Part shown: positions 34,364 through 46,412 of the stretch, piece after piece | Numbering within the stretch: position 1 is the first letter of the stretch | Layout: every line of letters starts with the position of its first letter | Origin: Amblyomma americanum | Taxonomy: Eukaryota > Arthropoda > Arachnida > Ixodida > Ixodidae | NCBI RefSeq assembly: GCF_052857255.1 | Contig: NC_135504.1 | Location: forward strand, 143,308,121 to 143,372,120 | Direction of reading: 5' to 3' | Length of the DNA: 64,000 nt | The notes under the pieces: generated by a model | Told to the model about the DNA's origin: nothing | The model's database searches: none | What the model saw: the letters and a program-made list of their open reading frames with translations, nothing else | Position numbers and translations under genes: made by a program

Positions 34364-35184
34364 CTGAGAGAAAAAGTTTACACCTTTCTCTCGTCTTCTC
34401 TTCGACGACTTGTAATATCGATGCTCGTAAATGTTGCTAGTTTCGGTCTAAAACGATGTAACCCGTTGTTTTGAGCCGGAATACAAGTTTTCGCGAGGTT
34501 CTGAGGGAAAAAGTTTACACCTTTCTCTCGTCTACTCTTCGACGACTTGTAAAATCGATGCTCGTGAATCAAGCTGGTTTCGATCTAGAACGATGTATCC
34601 CGTTGTTTTGAGCCGGAATACAAGTTCTCGCGCAGTTCTGAGAGAGAACGTTTGCACCTTTCTATCGTCTACTCTTCGACCACTTCTAAAATCGATGCTC
34701 GTGAATCATGGTAGTTTCGATCTAAAACGATGTATCCCGTTGTTTTGAGCCGCAATACAAGTTTTCGCGCAGTTCTGAGAGAAAAAGTTTACACCTTTCT
34801 CTCGTCTACTCTTTGACGACTTGTAAAATCGATGCTCGTGAATCATGCTAGTTTCGATCTAAACGATGTATCCCGTTGTTTTGAGCCGGAATACAAGTTT
34901 TGGCGCAGTTCTGAGAGAAAAAGGTTACACCTTTCCCTCGTCTACTATTCGACGACTTGTAAAATCGATGCTCGTGAATCTTGCTAGTTTCGACCTAAAA
35001 CAATGTATCCCGTTGTTTTGAGCCGGAATGCAAGTTTTCGCGCAGTTCTGAGAGAAAAAGTTTACACCTTTCTCTCGTGTACTCTTCGACGACTTGTAAA
35101 ATCGATGCTCGTGAATCTTGCTAGTTTCGATCTAAAACGATGAATCCCGTTGTTTTGAGCCGGAATACAAGTTTTCGCGCAGTT
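34364..35184 (+). repeat. 6-monomer HOR unit 1-2-3-4-5-6, 821 bp (copy 1, most divergent)
   Basis: The order is canonical, but private changes accumulate: 'ctcgtcttctc', 'gtaatatc', 'aaatgttgc', 'gagagagaacg', 'tttgcacc', 'cgaccac', 'gccgcaat', 'ctctttgacg'. It lies at the domain edge, and its extra divergence fits weaker homogenisation near an array boundary. Confidence 0.85.
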
Positions 35185-36005
35185 TTGAGAGAAAAAGTTT
35201 ACACCTTTCTCTCGTCTACTCTTCGACGACTTGTAAAATCGATGCTCGTGAATCTTGCAAGTTTCGGTCTAAAACGATGTAACCCGTTGTTTTGAGCCGG
35301 AATACAAGTTTTCGCGAGGTTCTGAGGGAAAAAGTTTACACCTTTCTCTCGTCTACTCTTCGACGACTTGTAAAATCGATGCTCGTGAATCAAGCTGGTT
35401 TCGATCTAGAACGATGTATCCCGTTGTTTTGAGCCGGAATACAAGTTCTCGCGCAGTTCTGAGAGAAAACGTTTACACCTTTCTATCGTCTACTCTTCGA
35501 CGACTTCTAAAATCGATGCTCGTGAATCATGGTAGTTTCGATCTAAAACGATGTATCCCGTTGTTTTGAGCCGGAATACAAGTTTTCGCGCAGTTCTGAG
35601 AGAAAAAGTTTACACCTTTCTCTCGTCTACTCCTCGACGACTTGTAAAATCGATGCTCGTGAATCATGCTAGTTTCGATCTAAACGATGTATCCCGTTGT
35701 TTTGAGCCGGAATACAAGTTTTGGCGCAGTTCTGAGAGAAAAAGTTTACACCTTTCCCTCGTCTACTATTCGACGACTTGTAAAATCGATGCTCCTGAAT
35801 CTTGCTAGTTTCGACCTAAAACAATGTATCCCGTTGTTTTGAGCCGGAATGCAAGTTTTCGCGCAGTTCTGAGAGAAAAAGTTTACACCTTTCTCTCGTG
35901 TACTCTTCGACGACTTGTAAAATCGATGCTCGTGAATCTTGCTAGTTTCGATCTAAAACGATGAATCCCGTTGTTTTGAGCCGGAATACAAGTTTTCGCG
36001 CAGTT
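35185..36005 (+). repeat. 6-monomer HOR unit 1-2-3-4-5-6, 821 bp (type copy)
   Basis: The cleanest copy of the domain II hexamer. Monomers start at 35185, 35322, 35459, 35596, 35732 and 35869. Only class 4 is 136 bp ('gatctaaacg'), so the unit is 6x137-1. Later units are described relative to this one. Confidence 0.9.
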
Positions 36006-37510
36006 TTGAGAGAAAAAGTTTACACCTTTCTCTCGTCTACTCTTCGACGACTTGTAAAATCGATGCTCGTGAATCTTGCAAGTTTCGGTCTAAAACGATG
36101 TAACCCGTTGTTTTGAGCCGGAATACAAGTTTTCGCGAGGTTCTGAGGGAAAAAGTTTACACCTTTCTCTCGTCTACTCTTCGACGACTTGTAAAATCGA
36201 TGCTCGTGAATCAAGCTGGTTTCGATCTAGAACGATGTATCCCGTTGTTTTGAGCCGGAATACAAGTTCTCGCGCAGTTCTGAGAGAAAACGTTTACACC
36301 TTTCTATCGTCTACTCTTCGACGACTTCTAAAATCGATGCTCGTGAATCATGGTAGTTTCGATCTAAAACGATGTATCCCGTTGTTTTGAGCCGGAATAC
36401 AAGTTTTCGCGCAGTTTTGAAAGAAAAAGTTTACACCTTTCTCTCGTGTGCTCTTCGACGACTTCTGAAATTGATGCTCGTGAATCTTGCTAGATTCAAT
36501 CTAAACGATATATCCCGTTCTTTTGAGCCGGAATACAAGTTTTCGCGCAGTTCTGAGAGAAAAAGTTTACACACTTCTCTCGTCTACTCTTCGACGACTT
36601 GTAATATCGATGATCGTGAATCTTGCTAGTTTCGATCTAAAACGATGTAACCCGTTGTTTTGAGCCGGAATACAAGTTTTCGCGCAGTTCTGAGAGAAAA
36701 AGTTTACACCTTTCTCTCGTCTACTCTTCGACGACTTGTAAAACTGATGCTAGTGAATCTTGCTAGTTTCAATCTAAAACGACGTATCCCATTGTTTTGA
36801 GCCGGAATACATGTTTTCGCGCAGTTCTGAGAGAAAAAGTTTACACCTTTCTCTCGTGTACTCTTCGACGACTTGTAAAATCGATGCTATTGAATCTTGC
36901 TAGTTTCGATCTAAAACGATGTATCCCGTTGTTTTGAGCCGGAATACAAGTTTTCGCGCAGTTCTGAGAGAAAAAGTTTACACCTTTCTCTCGTGTACTC
37001 TTCGACGACTTGTAAAATCGATGCTCGTGAATCTTGCTAGTTTCGATCTAAAACGATGAATCCCGTTGTTTTGAGCCGGAATACAAGTTTTCGCGCAGTT
37101 TTGAGAGAAAAAGTTTACACCTTTCTCTCGTCTACTCTTCGACGACTTGTAAAATCGATGCTCGTGAATCATGCTAGTTTCGATCTAAACGATGTATCCC
37201 GTTGTTTTGAGCCGTAATACAAGTTTTGGCGCAGTTCTGAGAGAAAAAGGTTACACCTTTCCCTCGTCTACTATTCGACGACTTGTAAAATCGATGCTCG
37301 TGAATCTTGCTAGTTTCGACCTAAAACAATGTATCCCGTTGTTTTGAGCCGGAATGCAAGTTTTCGCGCAGTTCTGAGAGAAAAAGTTTACACCTTTCTC
37401 TCGTGTACTCTTCGACGACTTGTAAAATCGATGCTCGTGAATCTTGCTAGTTTCGATCTAAAACGATGAATCCCGTTGTTTTGAGCCGGAATACAAGTTT
37501 TCGCGCAGTT
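36006..37510 (+). repeat. 11-monomer HOR derivative 1-2-3-a-b-c-d-6-(1/4)-5-6, 1505 bp
   Basis: After 1-2-3 the unit takes the a-b-c-d route, then 6, a fusion monomer starting as class 1 and ending as class 4, then 5 and 6. The fusion monomer marks an exchange between misaligned hexamers. Confidence 0.85.
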
Positions 37511-38333
37511 TTGAGAGAAAAAGTTTACACCTTTCTCTCGTCTACTCTTCGACGACTTGTAAAATCGATGCTCGTGAATCTTGCAAGTTTCGGTCTAAAA
37601 CGATGTAACCCGTTGTTTTGAGCCGGAATACAAGTTTTCGCGAGGTTCTGAGGGAAAAAGTTTACACCTTTCTCTCGTCTACTCTTCGACGACTTGTAAA
37701 ATCGATGCTCGTGAATCAAGCTGGTTTCGATCTAGAACGATGTATCCCGTTGTTTTGAGCCGGAATACAAGTTCTCGCGCAGTTCTGAGAGAAAACGTTT
37801 ACACCTTTCTATCGTCTACTCTTCGACGACTTCTAAAATCGATGCTCGTGAATCATGGTAGTTTCGATCTAAAACGATGTATCCCGTTGTTTTGAGCCGG
37901 AATACAAGTTTTCGCGCAGTTCTGAGAGAAAAAGTTTACACCTTTCTCTCGTCTACTCCTCGACGACTTGTAAAATCGATGCTCGTGAATCATGCTAGTT
38001 TCGATCTAAACGATGTATCCCGTTGTTTTGAGCCGGAGAACAAGTTTTGGCGCAGTTCTGAGAGAAAAAGTTTACACCTTTCCCTCGTCTACTATTCGAC
38101 GACTTGTAAAATCGATGCTCGTGAATCTTGCTAGTTTCGACCTAAAACAATGTATCCCGTTGTTTTGAGCCGGAATGCAAGTTTTCGCGCAGTTCTGAGA
38201 GAAAAAATGTTTACACCTTTCTCTCGTGTACTCTTCGACGACATGTAAAATCGATGCTCGTGAATCTTGCTAGTTTCGATCTAAAACGATGAATCCCGTT
38301 GTTTTGAGCCGGAATACAAGTTTTCGCGCAGTT
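37511..38333 (+). repeat. 6-monomer HOR unit, 823 bp
   Basis: Order 1-2-3-4-5-6. Two extra bases in class 6 ('gagaaaaaatgttt' near 38205) explain the 823-bp length. Private marks are 'gccggagaac' near 38033 and 'cgacatg' near 38240. Confidence 0.9.
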
Positions 38334-39565
38334 TTGAGAGAAAAGTTTACACCTTTCTCTCGTCTACTCTTCGACAACTTGTAAAATCGATGCTCGTGAA
38401 TCTTGCAAGTTTCGGTCTAAAACGATGTAACCCGTTGTTTTGAGCCGGAATACAAGTTTTCGCGAGGTTCTGAGGGAAAAAGTTTACACCTTTCTCTCGT
38501 CTACTCTTCGACGACTTGTAAAATCGATGCTCGTGAATCAAGCTGGTTTCGATCTAGAACGATGTATCCCGTTGTTTTGAGCCGGAATACAAGTTCTCGC
38601 GCAGTTCTGAGAGAAAACGTTTACACCTTTCTATCGTCTACTCTTCGACGACTTCTAAAATCGATGCTCGTGAATCATGGTAGTTTCGATCTAAAACGAT
38701 GTATCCCGTTGTTTTGAGCCGGAATACAAGTTTTCGCGCAGTTTTGAAAGAAAAAGTATACACCTTTCTCTCGTGTGCTCTTCGACGACTTGTGAAATTG
38801 ATGCTCGTGAATCTTGCTAGATTCAATCTAAAACGATATATCCCGTTCTTTTGAGCCGGAATACAAGTTTTCGCGCAGTTCTGAGAGAAAAAGTTTACAC
38901 ACTTCTCTCGTCTACTCTTCGACGACTTGTAATATCGATGATCGTGAATCTTGCTAGTTTCGATCTAAAACGATGTAACCCGTTGTTTTGAGCCGGAATA
39001 CAAGTTTTCGCGCAGTTCTGAGAGAAAAAGTTTACACCTTTCTCTCGTCTACTCTTCGACGACTTGTAAAATTGATGCTAGTGAATCTTGCTAGTTTCAA
39101 TCTAAAACGACGTATCCCGTTGTTTTGAGCCGGAATACATGTTTTCGCGCAGTTCTGAGAGAAAAAGTTTACACCTTTCTCTCGTGTACTCTTCGACGAC
39201 TTGTAAAATCGATGCTATTGAATCTTGCTAGTTTCGATCTAAAACGATGTATCCCGTTGTTTTGAGCCGGAATACAAGTTTTCGCGCAGTTCTGAGAGAA
39301 AAAGTTTACACCTTTCTCTCGTGTACTCTTCGACGACTTGTAAAATCGATGCTCGTGAATCTTGCTAGTTTCGACCTAAAACAATGTATCCCGTTGTTTT
39401 GAGCCGGAATGCAAGTTTTCGCGCAGTTTTGAGAGAAAAAGTTTACACCTTTCTCTCGTGTACTCTTCGACGACTTGTAAAATCGATGCTCGTGAATCTT
39501 GCTAGTTTCGATCTAAAACGATGAATCCCGTTGTTTTGAGCCGGAATACAAGTTTTCGCGCAGTT
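38334..39565 (+). repeat. 9-monomer HOR unit 1-2-3-a-b-c-d-5-6, 1232 bp
   Basis: The a-b-c-d tetramer replaces class 4 of the hexamer, adding a net three monomers. The class 1 monomer here is 136 bp ('gagagaaaagttt'). Class c shows 'attgatgctagtg' and 'gacgtatcc'. Confidence 0.9.
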
Positions 39566-40386
39566 TTGAGAGAAAAAGTTTACACCTTTCTCTCGTCTAC
39601 TCTTCGACGACTTGTAAAATCGATGCTCGTGAATCTTGCAAGTTTCGGTCTAAAACGATGTAACCCGTTGTTTTGAGCCGGAATACAAGTTTTCGCGAGG
39701 TTCTGAGGGAAAAAGTTTACACCTTTCTCTCGTCTACTCTTCGACGACTTGTAAAATCGATGCTCGTGAATCAAGCTGGTTTCGATCTAGAACGATGTAT
39801 CTCGTTGTTTTGAGCCGGAATACAAGTTCTCGCGCAGTTCTGAGAGAAAACGTTTACACCTTTCTATCGTCTACTCTTCGACGACTTCTAAAATCGATGC
39901 TCGTGAATCATGGTAGTTTCGATCTAAAACGATGTATCCCGTTGTTTTGAGCCGGAATACAAGTTTTCGCGCAGTTCTGAGAGAAAAAGTTTACACCTTT
40001 CTCTCGTCTACTCCTCGACGACTTGTAAAATCGATGCTCGTGAATCATGCTAGTTTCGATCTAAACGATGTATCCCGTTGTTTTGAGCCGGAATACAAGT
40101 TTTGGCGCAGTTCTGAGAGAAAAAGTTTACAGCTTTCCCTCGTCTACTATTCGACGACTTGTAAAATCGATGCTCGTGAATCTTGCTAGTTTCGACCTAA
40201 AACAATGTATCCCGTTGTTTTGAGCCGGAATGCAAGTTTTCGCGCAGTTCTGAGAGAAAAAGTTTACACGTTTCTCTCGTGTACTCTTCGACGACTTGTA
40301 AAATCGATGCTCGTGAATCTTGCTAGTTTCGATCTAAAACGATGAATCCGGTTGTTTTGAGCCGGAATACAAGTTTTCGCGCAGTT
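39566..40386 (+). repeat. 6-monomer HOR unit, 821 bp, with 'tatctcg' and 'aatccgg' marks
   Basis: Order 1-2-3-4-5-6 with private changes 'gtatctcgttg' in class 2, 'tttacacgtttc' in class 6 and 'gaatccggttg' at the end of class 6. All three recur in 42441-43261; the first and last recur in 48056-48876. Confidence 0.9.
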
Positions 40387-41482
40387 TTGAAAGAAAAAGT
40401 TTACACCTTTCTCTCGTCTACTCTTCGACGACTTGTAAAATCGATGCTCGTGAATCTTGCAAGTTTCGGTCTAAAACGATGTAACCCGTTGTTTTGAGCC
40501 GGAATACAAGTTTTCGCGAGGTTCTGAGGGAAAAAGTTTACACCTTTCTCTCGTCTACTCTTCGACGACTTGTAAAATCGATGCTCGTGAATCAAGCTGG
40601 TTTCGATCTAGAACGATGTATCCCGTTGTTTTGAGCCGGAATACAAGTTCTCGCGCAGTTCTGAGAGAAAACGTTTACACCTTTCTATCGTCTACTCTTC
40701 GACGACTTCTAAAATCGATGCTCGTGAATCATGGTAGTTTCGATCTAAAACGATGTATCCCGTTGTTTTGAGCCGGAATACAAGTTTTCGCGCAGTTTTG
40801 AAAGAAAAAGTTTACACCTTTCTCTCGTGTGCTCTTCGACGACTTGTGAAATTGATGCTCGTGAATCTTGCTAGATTCAATCTAAAACGATATATCCCGT
40901 TCTTTTGAGCCGGAATATAAGTTTTCGCGCAGTTCTGAGAGAAAAAGTTTACACACTTCTCTCGTCTACTCTTCGACGACTTGTAATATCGATGATCGTG
41001 AATCTTGCTAGTTTCGATCTAAAACGATGTAACCCGTTGTTTTGAGCCGGAATACAAGTTTTCGCGCAGTTCTGAGAGAAAAAGTTTACACCTTTCTCTC
41101 GTCTACTCTTCGACGACTTGTAAAATTGATGCTAGTGAATCTTGCTAGTTTCAATCTAAAACGACGTATCCCGTTGTTTTGAGCCGGAATACATGTTTTC
41201 GCGCAGTTCTGAGAGAAAAAGTTTACACCTTTCTCTCGTGTACTCTTCGACGACTTGTAAAATCGATGCTATTGAATCTTGCTAGTTTCGATCTAAAACG
41301 ATGTATCCCGTTGTTTTGAGCCGGAATGCAAGTTTTCGCGCAGTTCTGAGAGAAAAAGTTTACACCTTTCTCTCGTGTACTCTTCGACGACATGTAAAAT
41401 CGATGCTCGTGAATCTTGCTAGTTTCGATCTAAAACGATGAATCCCGTTGTTTTGAGCCGGAATACAAGTTTTCGCGCAGCT
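40387..41482 (+). repeat. 8-monomer HOR derivative 1-2-3-a-b-c-(d/5)-6, 1096 bp
   Basis: The monomer near 41209 starts as d ('gtgtactc', 'gatgctattg') and ends as 5 ('aatgcaag'), so one monomer was lost by an in-register exchange relative to the 9-mer. The class 6 that follows has 'cgacatg', and its 3' junction reads 'cagctttgagag'. Confidence 0.9.
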
Positions 41483-42440
41483 TTGAGAGAAAAGTTTACA
41501 CCTTTCTCTCGTCTACTCTTCGACGACTTGTAAAATCGATGCTCGTGAATCTTGCAAGTTTCGGTCTAAAACGATGTAACCCGTTGTTTTGAGCCGGAAT
41601 ACAAGTTTTCGCGAGGTTCTGAGGGAAAAAGTTTACACCTTTCTCTCGTCTACTCTTCGACGACTTGTAAAATCGATGCTCGTGAATCAAGCTGGTTTCG
41701 ATCTAGAACGATGTATCCCGTTGTTTTGAGCCGGAATACAAGTTCTCGCGCAGTTCTGAGAGAAAACGTTTACACCTTTCTATCGTCTACTCTTCGACGA
41801 CTTCTAAAATCGATGCTCGTGAATCATGGTAGTTTCGATCTAAAACGATGTATCCCGTTGTTTTGAGCCGGAATACAAGTTTTCGCGCAGTTCTGAGAGA
41901 AAAAGTTTACACATTTCTCTCGTCTACTCTTCGACGACTTGTAAAATTGATGCTAGTGAATCTTGCTAGTTTCAATCTAAAACGACGTATCCCGTTGTTT
42001 TGAGCCGGAATACATGTTTTCGCGCAGTTCTGAGAGAAAAAGTTTACACCTTTCTCTCGTGTACTCTTCGACGACTTGTAAAATCGATGCTATTGAATCT
42101 TGCTAGTTTCGATCTAAAACGGTGTATCCCGTTGTTTTGAGCCGGAATACAAGTTTTCGCGCAGTTCTGAGAGAAAAAGTTTACACCTTTCTCTCGTGTA
42201 CTCTTCGACGACTTGTAAAATCGATGCTCGTGAATCTTGCTAGTTTCGACCTAAAACAATGTATCCCGTTGTTTTGAGCCGGAATGCAAGTTTTCGCGCA
42301 GTTCTGAGAGAAAAAGTTTACACCTTTCTCTCGTGTACTCTTCGACGACTTGTAAAATCGATGCTCGTGAATCTTGCTAGTTTCGATCTAAAACGATGAA
42401 TCCCGTTGTTTTGAGCCGGAATACAAGTTTTCGCGCAGTT
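41483..42440 (+). repeat. 7-monomer HOR derivative 1-2-3-c'-d-5-6, 958 bp
   Basis: The monomer after class 3 begins with 'acatttctc' and continues as class c ('attgatgctagtg', 'gacgtatcc'), so a and b are missing. Class 1 is 136 bp here. Confidence 0.9.
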
Positions 42441-43261
42441 TTGAGAGAAAAAGTTTACACCTTTCTCTCGTCTACTCTTCGACGACTTGTAAAATCGATG
42501 CTCGTGAATCTTGCAAGTTTCGGTCTAAAACGATGTAACCCGTTGTTTTGAGCCGGAATACAAGTTTTCGCGAGGTTCTGAGGGAAAAAGTTTACACCTT
42601 TCTCTCGTCTACTCTTCGACGACTTGTAAAATCGATGCTCGTGAATCAAGCTGGTTTCGATCTAGAACGATGTATCTCGTTGTTTTGAGCCGGAATACAA
42701 GTTCTCGCGCAGTTCTGAGAGAAAACGTTTACACCTTTCTATCGTCTACTCTTCGACGACTTCTAAAATCGATGCTCGTGAATCATGGTAGTTTCGATCT
42801 AAAACGATGTATCCCGTTGTTTTGAGCCGGAATACAAGTTTTCGCGCAGTTCTGAGAGAAAAAGTTTACACCTTTCTCTCGTCTACTCCTCGACGACTTG
42901 TAAAATCGATGCTCGTGAATCATGCTAGTTTCGATCTAAACGATGTATCCCGTTGATTTGAGCCGGAATACAAGTTTTGGCGCAGTTCTGAGAGAAAAAG
43001 TTTACACCTTTCCCTCGTCTACTATTCGACGACTTGTAAAATCGATGCTCGTGAATCTTGCTAGTTTCGACCTAAAACAATGTATCCCGTTGTTTTGAGC
43101 CGGAATGCAAGTTTTCGCGCAGTTCTGAGAGAAAAAGTTTACACGTTTCTCTCGTGTACTCTTCGACGACTTGTAAAATCGATGCTCGTGAATCTTGCTA
43201 GTTTCGATCTAAAACGATGAATCCGGTTGTTTTGAGCCGGAATACAAGTTTTCGCGCAGTT
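42441..43261 (+). repeat. 6-monomer HOR unit, 821 bp, with 'tatctcg' and 'aatccgg' marks
   Basis: It matches 39566-40386 at 2875 bp offset, sharing 'gtatctcgttg', 'tttacacgtttc' and 'gaatccggttg'. It opens a super-unit whose next copy begins at 48056. Confidence 0.9.
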
Positions 43262-44083
43262 TTGAAAGAAAAAGTTTACACCTTTCTCTCGTCTACTCTT
43301 CGACGACTTGTAAAATCGATGCTCGTGAATCTTGCAAGTTTCGGTCTAAAACGATGTAACCCGTTGTTTTGAGCCGGAATACAAGTTTTCGCGAGGTTCT
43401 GAGGGAAAAAGTTTACACCTTTCTCTCGTCTACTCTTCGACGACTTGTAAAATCGATGCTCGTGAATCAAGCTGGTTTCGATCTAGAACGATGTATCCCG
43501 TTGTTTTGAGCCGGAATACAAGTTCTCGCGCAGTTCTGAGAGAAAACGTTTACACCTTTCTATCGTCTACTCTTCGACGACTTCTAAAATCGATGCTCGT
43601 GAATCATGGTAGTTTCGATCTAAAACGATGTATCCCGTTGTTTTGAGCCGGAATACAAGTTTTCGCGCAGTTTTGAAAGAAAAAGTTTACACCTTTCTCT
43701 CGTGTGCTCTTCGACGACTTGTGAAATTGATGCTCGTGAATCTTGCTAGATTCAATCTAAAACGATATATCCCGTTCTTTTGAGCCGGAATACAAGTTTT
43801 CGCGCAGTTCTGAGAGAAAAAGTTTACACACTTCTCTCGTCTACTCTTCGACGACTTGTAATATCGATGCTCGTGAATCTTGCTAGTTTCGATCTAAAAC
43901 GATGTAACCCGTTGTTTTGAGCCGGAATACATGTTTTCGCGCAGTTCTGAGAGAAAAAGTTTACACCTTTCTCTCGTGTACTCTTCGACGACTTGTAAAA
44001 TCGATGCTATTGAATCTTGCTAGTTTCGATCTAAAACGATGTATCCCGTTGTTTTGAGCCGGAATACAAGTTTTCGCGCAGTT
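43262..44083 (+). repeat. 6-monomer HOR derivative 1-2-3-a-b-d, 822 bp
   Basis: Starts are 43262 ('ttgaaag' instead of 'ttgagag'), 43399, 43536, 43673, 43810 and 43947. The b monomer ends with 'acatgtt', a class c feature, so b and c are fused. The same unit recurs at 48877-49698. Confidence 0.9.
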
Positions 44084-46412
44084 CTGAGAGAAAAAGTTTA
44101 CACCTTTCTCTCGTGTACTCTTCGACGACTTGTAAAATCGATGCTCGTGAATCTTGCTAGTTTCGATCTAAAACGATGAATCCCGTTGTTTTGAGCCGGA
44201 ATACAAGTTTTCGCGCAGTTCTGAGAGAAAAAGTTTACACCTTTCTCTCGTCTACTCTTCGACGACTTGTAAAATCGATGCTCGTGAATCTTGCAAGTTT
44301 CGATCTAAAACGATGTAACCCGTTGTTTTGAGCCGGAATACAAGTTTTCGCGAGGTTCTGAGAGAAAAAGTTTACACCTTTCTCTCTTCTACTCTTCGAC
44401 GACTTGTAAAATCGATGCTCGTGAATCTTGCTGGTTTCGATCGAAAACGATGTATCCCGTTGTTTTGAGCCGGAATAGAAGTTTTCGCGCAGTTCTGAGA
44501 CAAAACGTTTACACCCTTCTCTCGTCTACTCTTCGACGACTTGTAAAATCGATGCTATTGAATCTTGCTAGTTTCGATCTAAAACGATGTATCCCGTTCT
44601 TTTGAGCCGGAATACAAGTTTTCGTGCAGTTCTGAGAGAAAACGTTTACACCTTTCTCTCGTGTACTTTTCGACGACGTGTAAAATCGGTGCTTGTGAAT
44701 CTTGCTAGTTTCGATCTAAAACGATGTATCCCGTTGTTTTGAGCCGGAATACAAGTTTTCGCGCAGTTCTGAGAGAAAAAGTTTACACATTTCTCTCGTC
44801 TATTCTTCGACGACTTGTAATATCGATGCTCGTAAGTCTTGCTAGTTTCGATCTAAAACGATGTAACCCGTTGTTTTGAGCCGGAAAACACGTTTTCGCG
44901 CAGTTCTGAGAGAAAAAGTTTACACCTTTCTCTCGTCTATATTCGACGACTTGTACAATCGATGCTCGTGAATCTTGCTAGTTTCGCCCTAAAACGATGT
45001 TTGCCGTTGTTTTGAGCCGGAATACAAGTTTTCGCGCAGTTCTGAGAGAAAAAGTTTACACCTTTCTCTCGTGTACTCTTCGACGTCTTTGTAAAATCCA
45101 TGCTCGTGAATCTTGCTAATTTCGACCTAAAACGATGTATTCCGTTGTTTTGAGCCGGAATACAAGTTTTGGCGCAGTTCTGAGAGAAAAAGTTTACACC
45201 TTTCCCTCGTCTACTCTTCGACGACTTCTAAAATCGATGCTCGTGAATCATGGTAGTTTCGATCTAAAACGATGTATCCCGTTGTTTTGAGCCGGAATAC
45301 AAGTTTTCGCGCAGTTTTGAAAGAAAAAGTTTACACCTTTCTTTCGTGTGCTCTTCGACGGCTTGTAAAATCGATGCTATTGAATCTTGCTAGTTTCGAT
45401 CTAAAACGATGTATCCCGTTGTTTTGAGCCGGAATACAAGTTTTCGCGCAGTTCTGAGAGAAAAAGTTTACACCTTTCTCTCGTGTACTCTTCGACGACT
45501 TGTAAAATCGATGCTCGTGAATCTTGCTAGTTTCGACCTAAAACAATGTATCCCGTTGTTTTGAGCCGGAATGCAAGTTTTCGCGCAGTTCTGAGAGAAA
45601 AAGTTTACACCTTTCTCTCGTGTACTCTTCGACGACTTGTAAAATCGATGCTCGTGAATCTTGCTAGTTTCGATCTAAAACGATGAATCCCGTTGTTTTG
45701 AGCCGGAATACAAGTTTTCGCGCAGTTTTGAGAGAAAAAGTTTACACCTTTCTCTCGTCTACTCTTCGACGACTTGTAAAATCGATGCTCGTGAATCTTG
45801 CAAGTTTCGGTCTAAAACGATGTAACCCGTTGTTTTGAGCCGGAATACAAGTTTTCGCGAGGTTCTGAGGGAAAAAGTTTACACCTTTCTCTCGTCTACT
45901 CTTCGACGACTTGTAAAATCGATGCTCGTGAATCTTGCAAGTTTCGGTCTAAAACGATGTAACCCGTTGTTTTGAGCCGGAATACAAGTTTTCGCGAGGT
46001 TCTGAGGGAAAAAGTTTACACCTTTCTCTCGTCTACTCTTCGACGACTTGTAAAATCGATGCTCGTGAATCAAGCTGGTTTCGATCTAGAACGATGTATC
46101 CCGTTGTTTTTAGCCGGAATACAAGTTCTCGCGCAGTTCTGAGAGAAAACGTTTACACCTTTCTATCGTCTACTCTTCGACGACTTCTAAAATCGATGCT
46201 CGTGAATCATGGTAGTTTCGATCTAAAACGATGTATCCCGTTGTTTTGAGCCGGAATACAAGTTTTCGCGCAGTTTTGAAAGAAAAAGTTTACACCTTTC
46301 TCTCGTGTGCTCTTCGACGACTTGTGATATTGATGCTCGTGAATCTTGCTAGATTCGATCTAAAACGATGTATCCCGTTGTTTTGAGCCGGAATACAAGT
46401 TTTCGCGCAGTT
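44084..46412 (+). repeat. 17-monomer HOR unit, 2329 bp (copy 1)
   Basis: Starts: 44084, 44221, 44358, 44495, 44632, 44769, 44906, 45042, 45180, 45317, 45454, 45591, 45728, 45865, 46002, 46139, 46276. Monomers not seen in the hexamer are: 'ctcttctactc' with 'gatcgaaaacg'; 'ctgagacaaaacg' with 'acacccttc'; 'gtgtacttttcg' with 'atcggtgcttg'; 'ctattcttcg' with 'ggaaaacacg'; 'gtctatattcg' with 'gccctaaaacg' (136 bp); and 'cgacgtctttg' (138 bp). Class 1 is duplicated in tandem (45728 and 45865). Confidence 0.9.
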
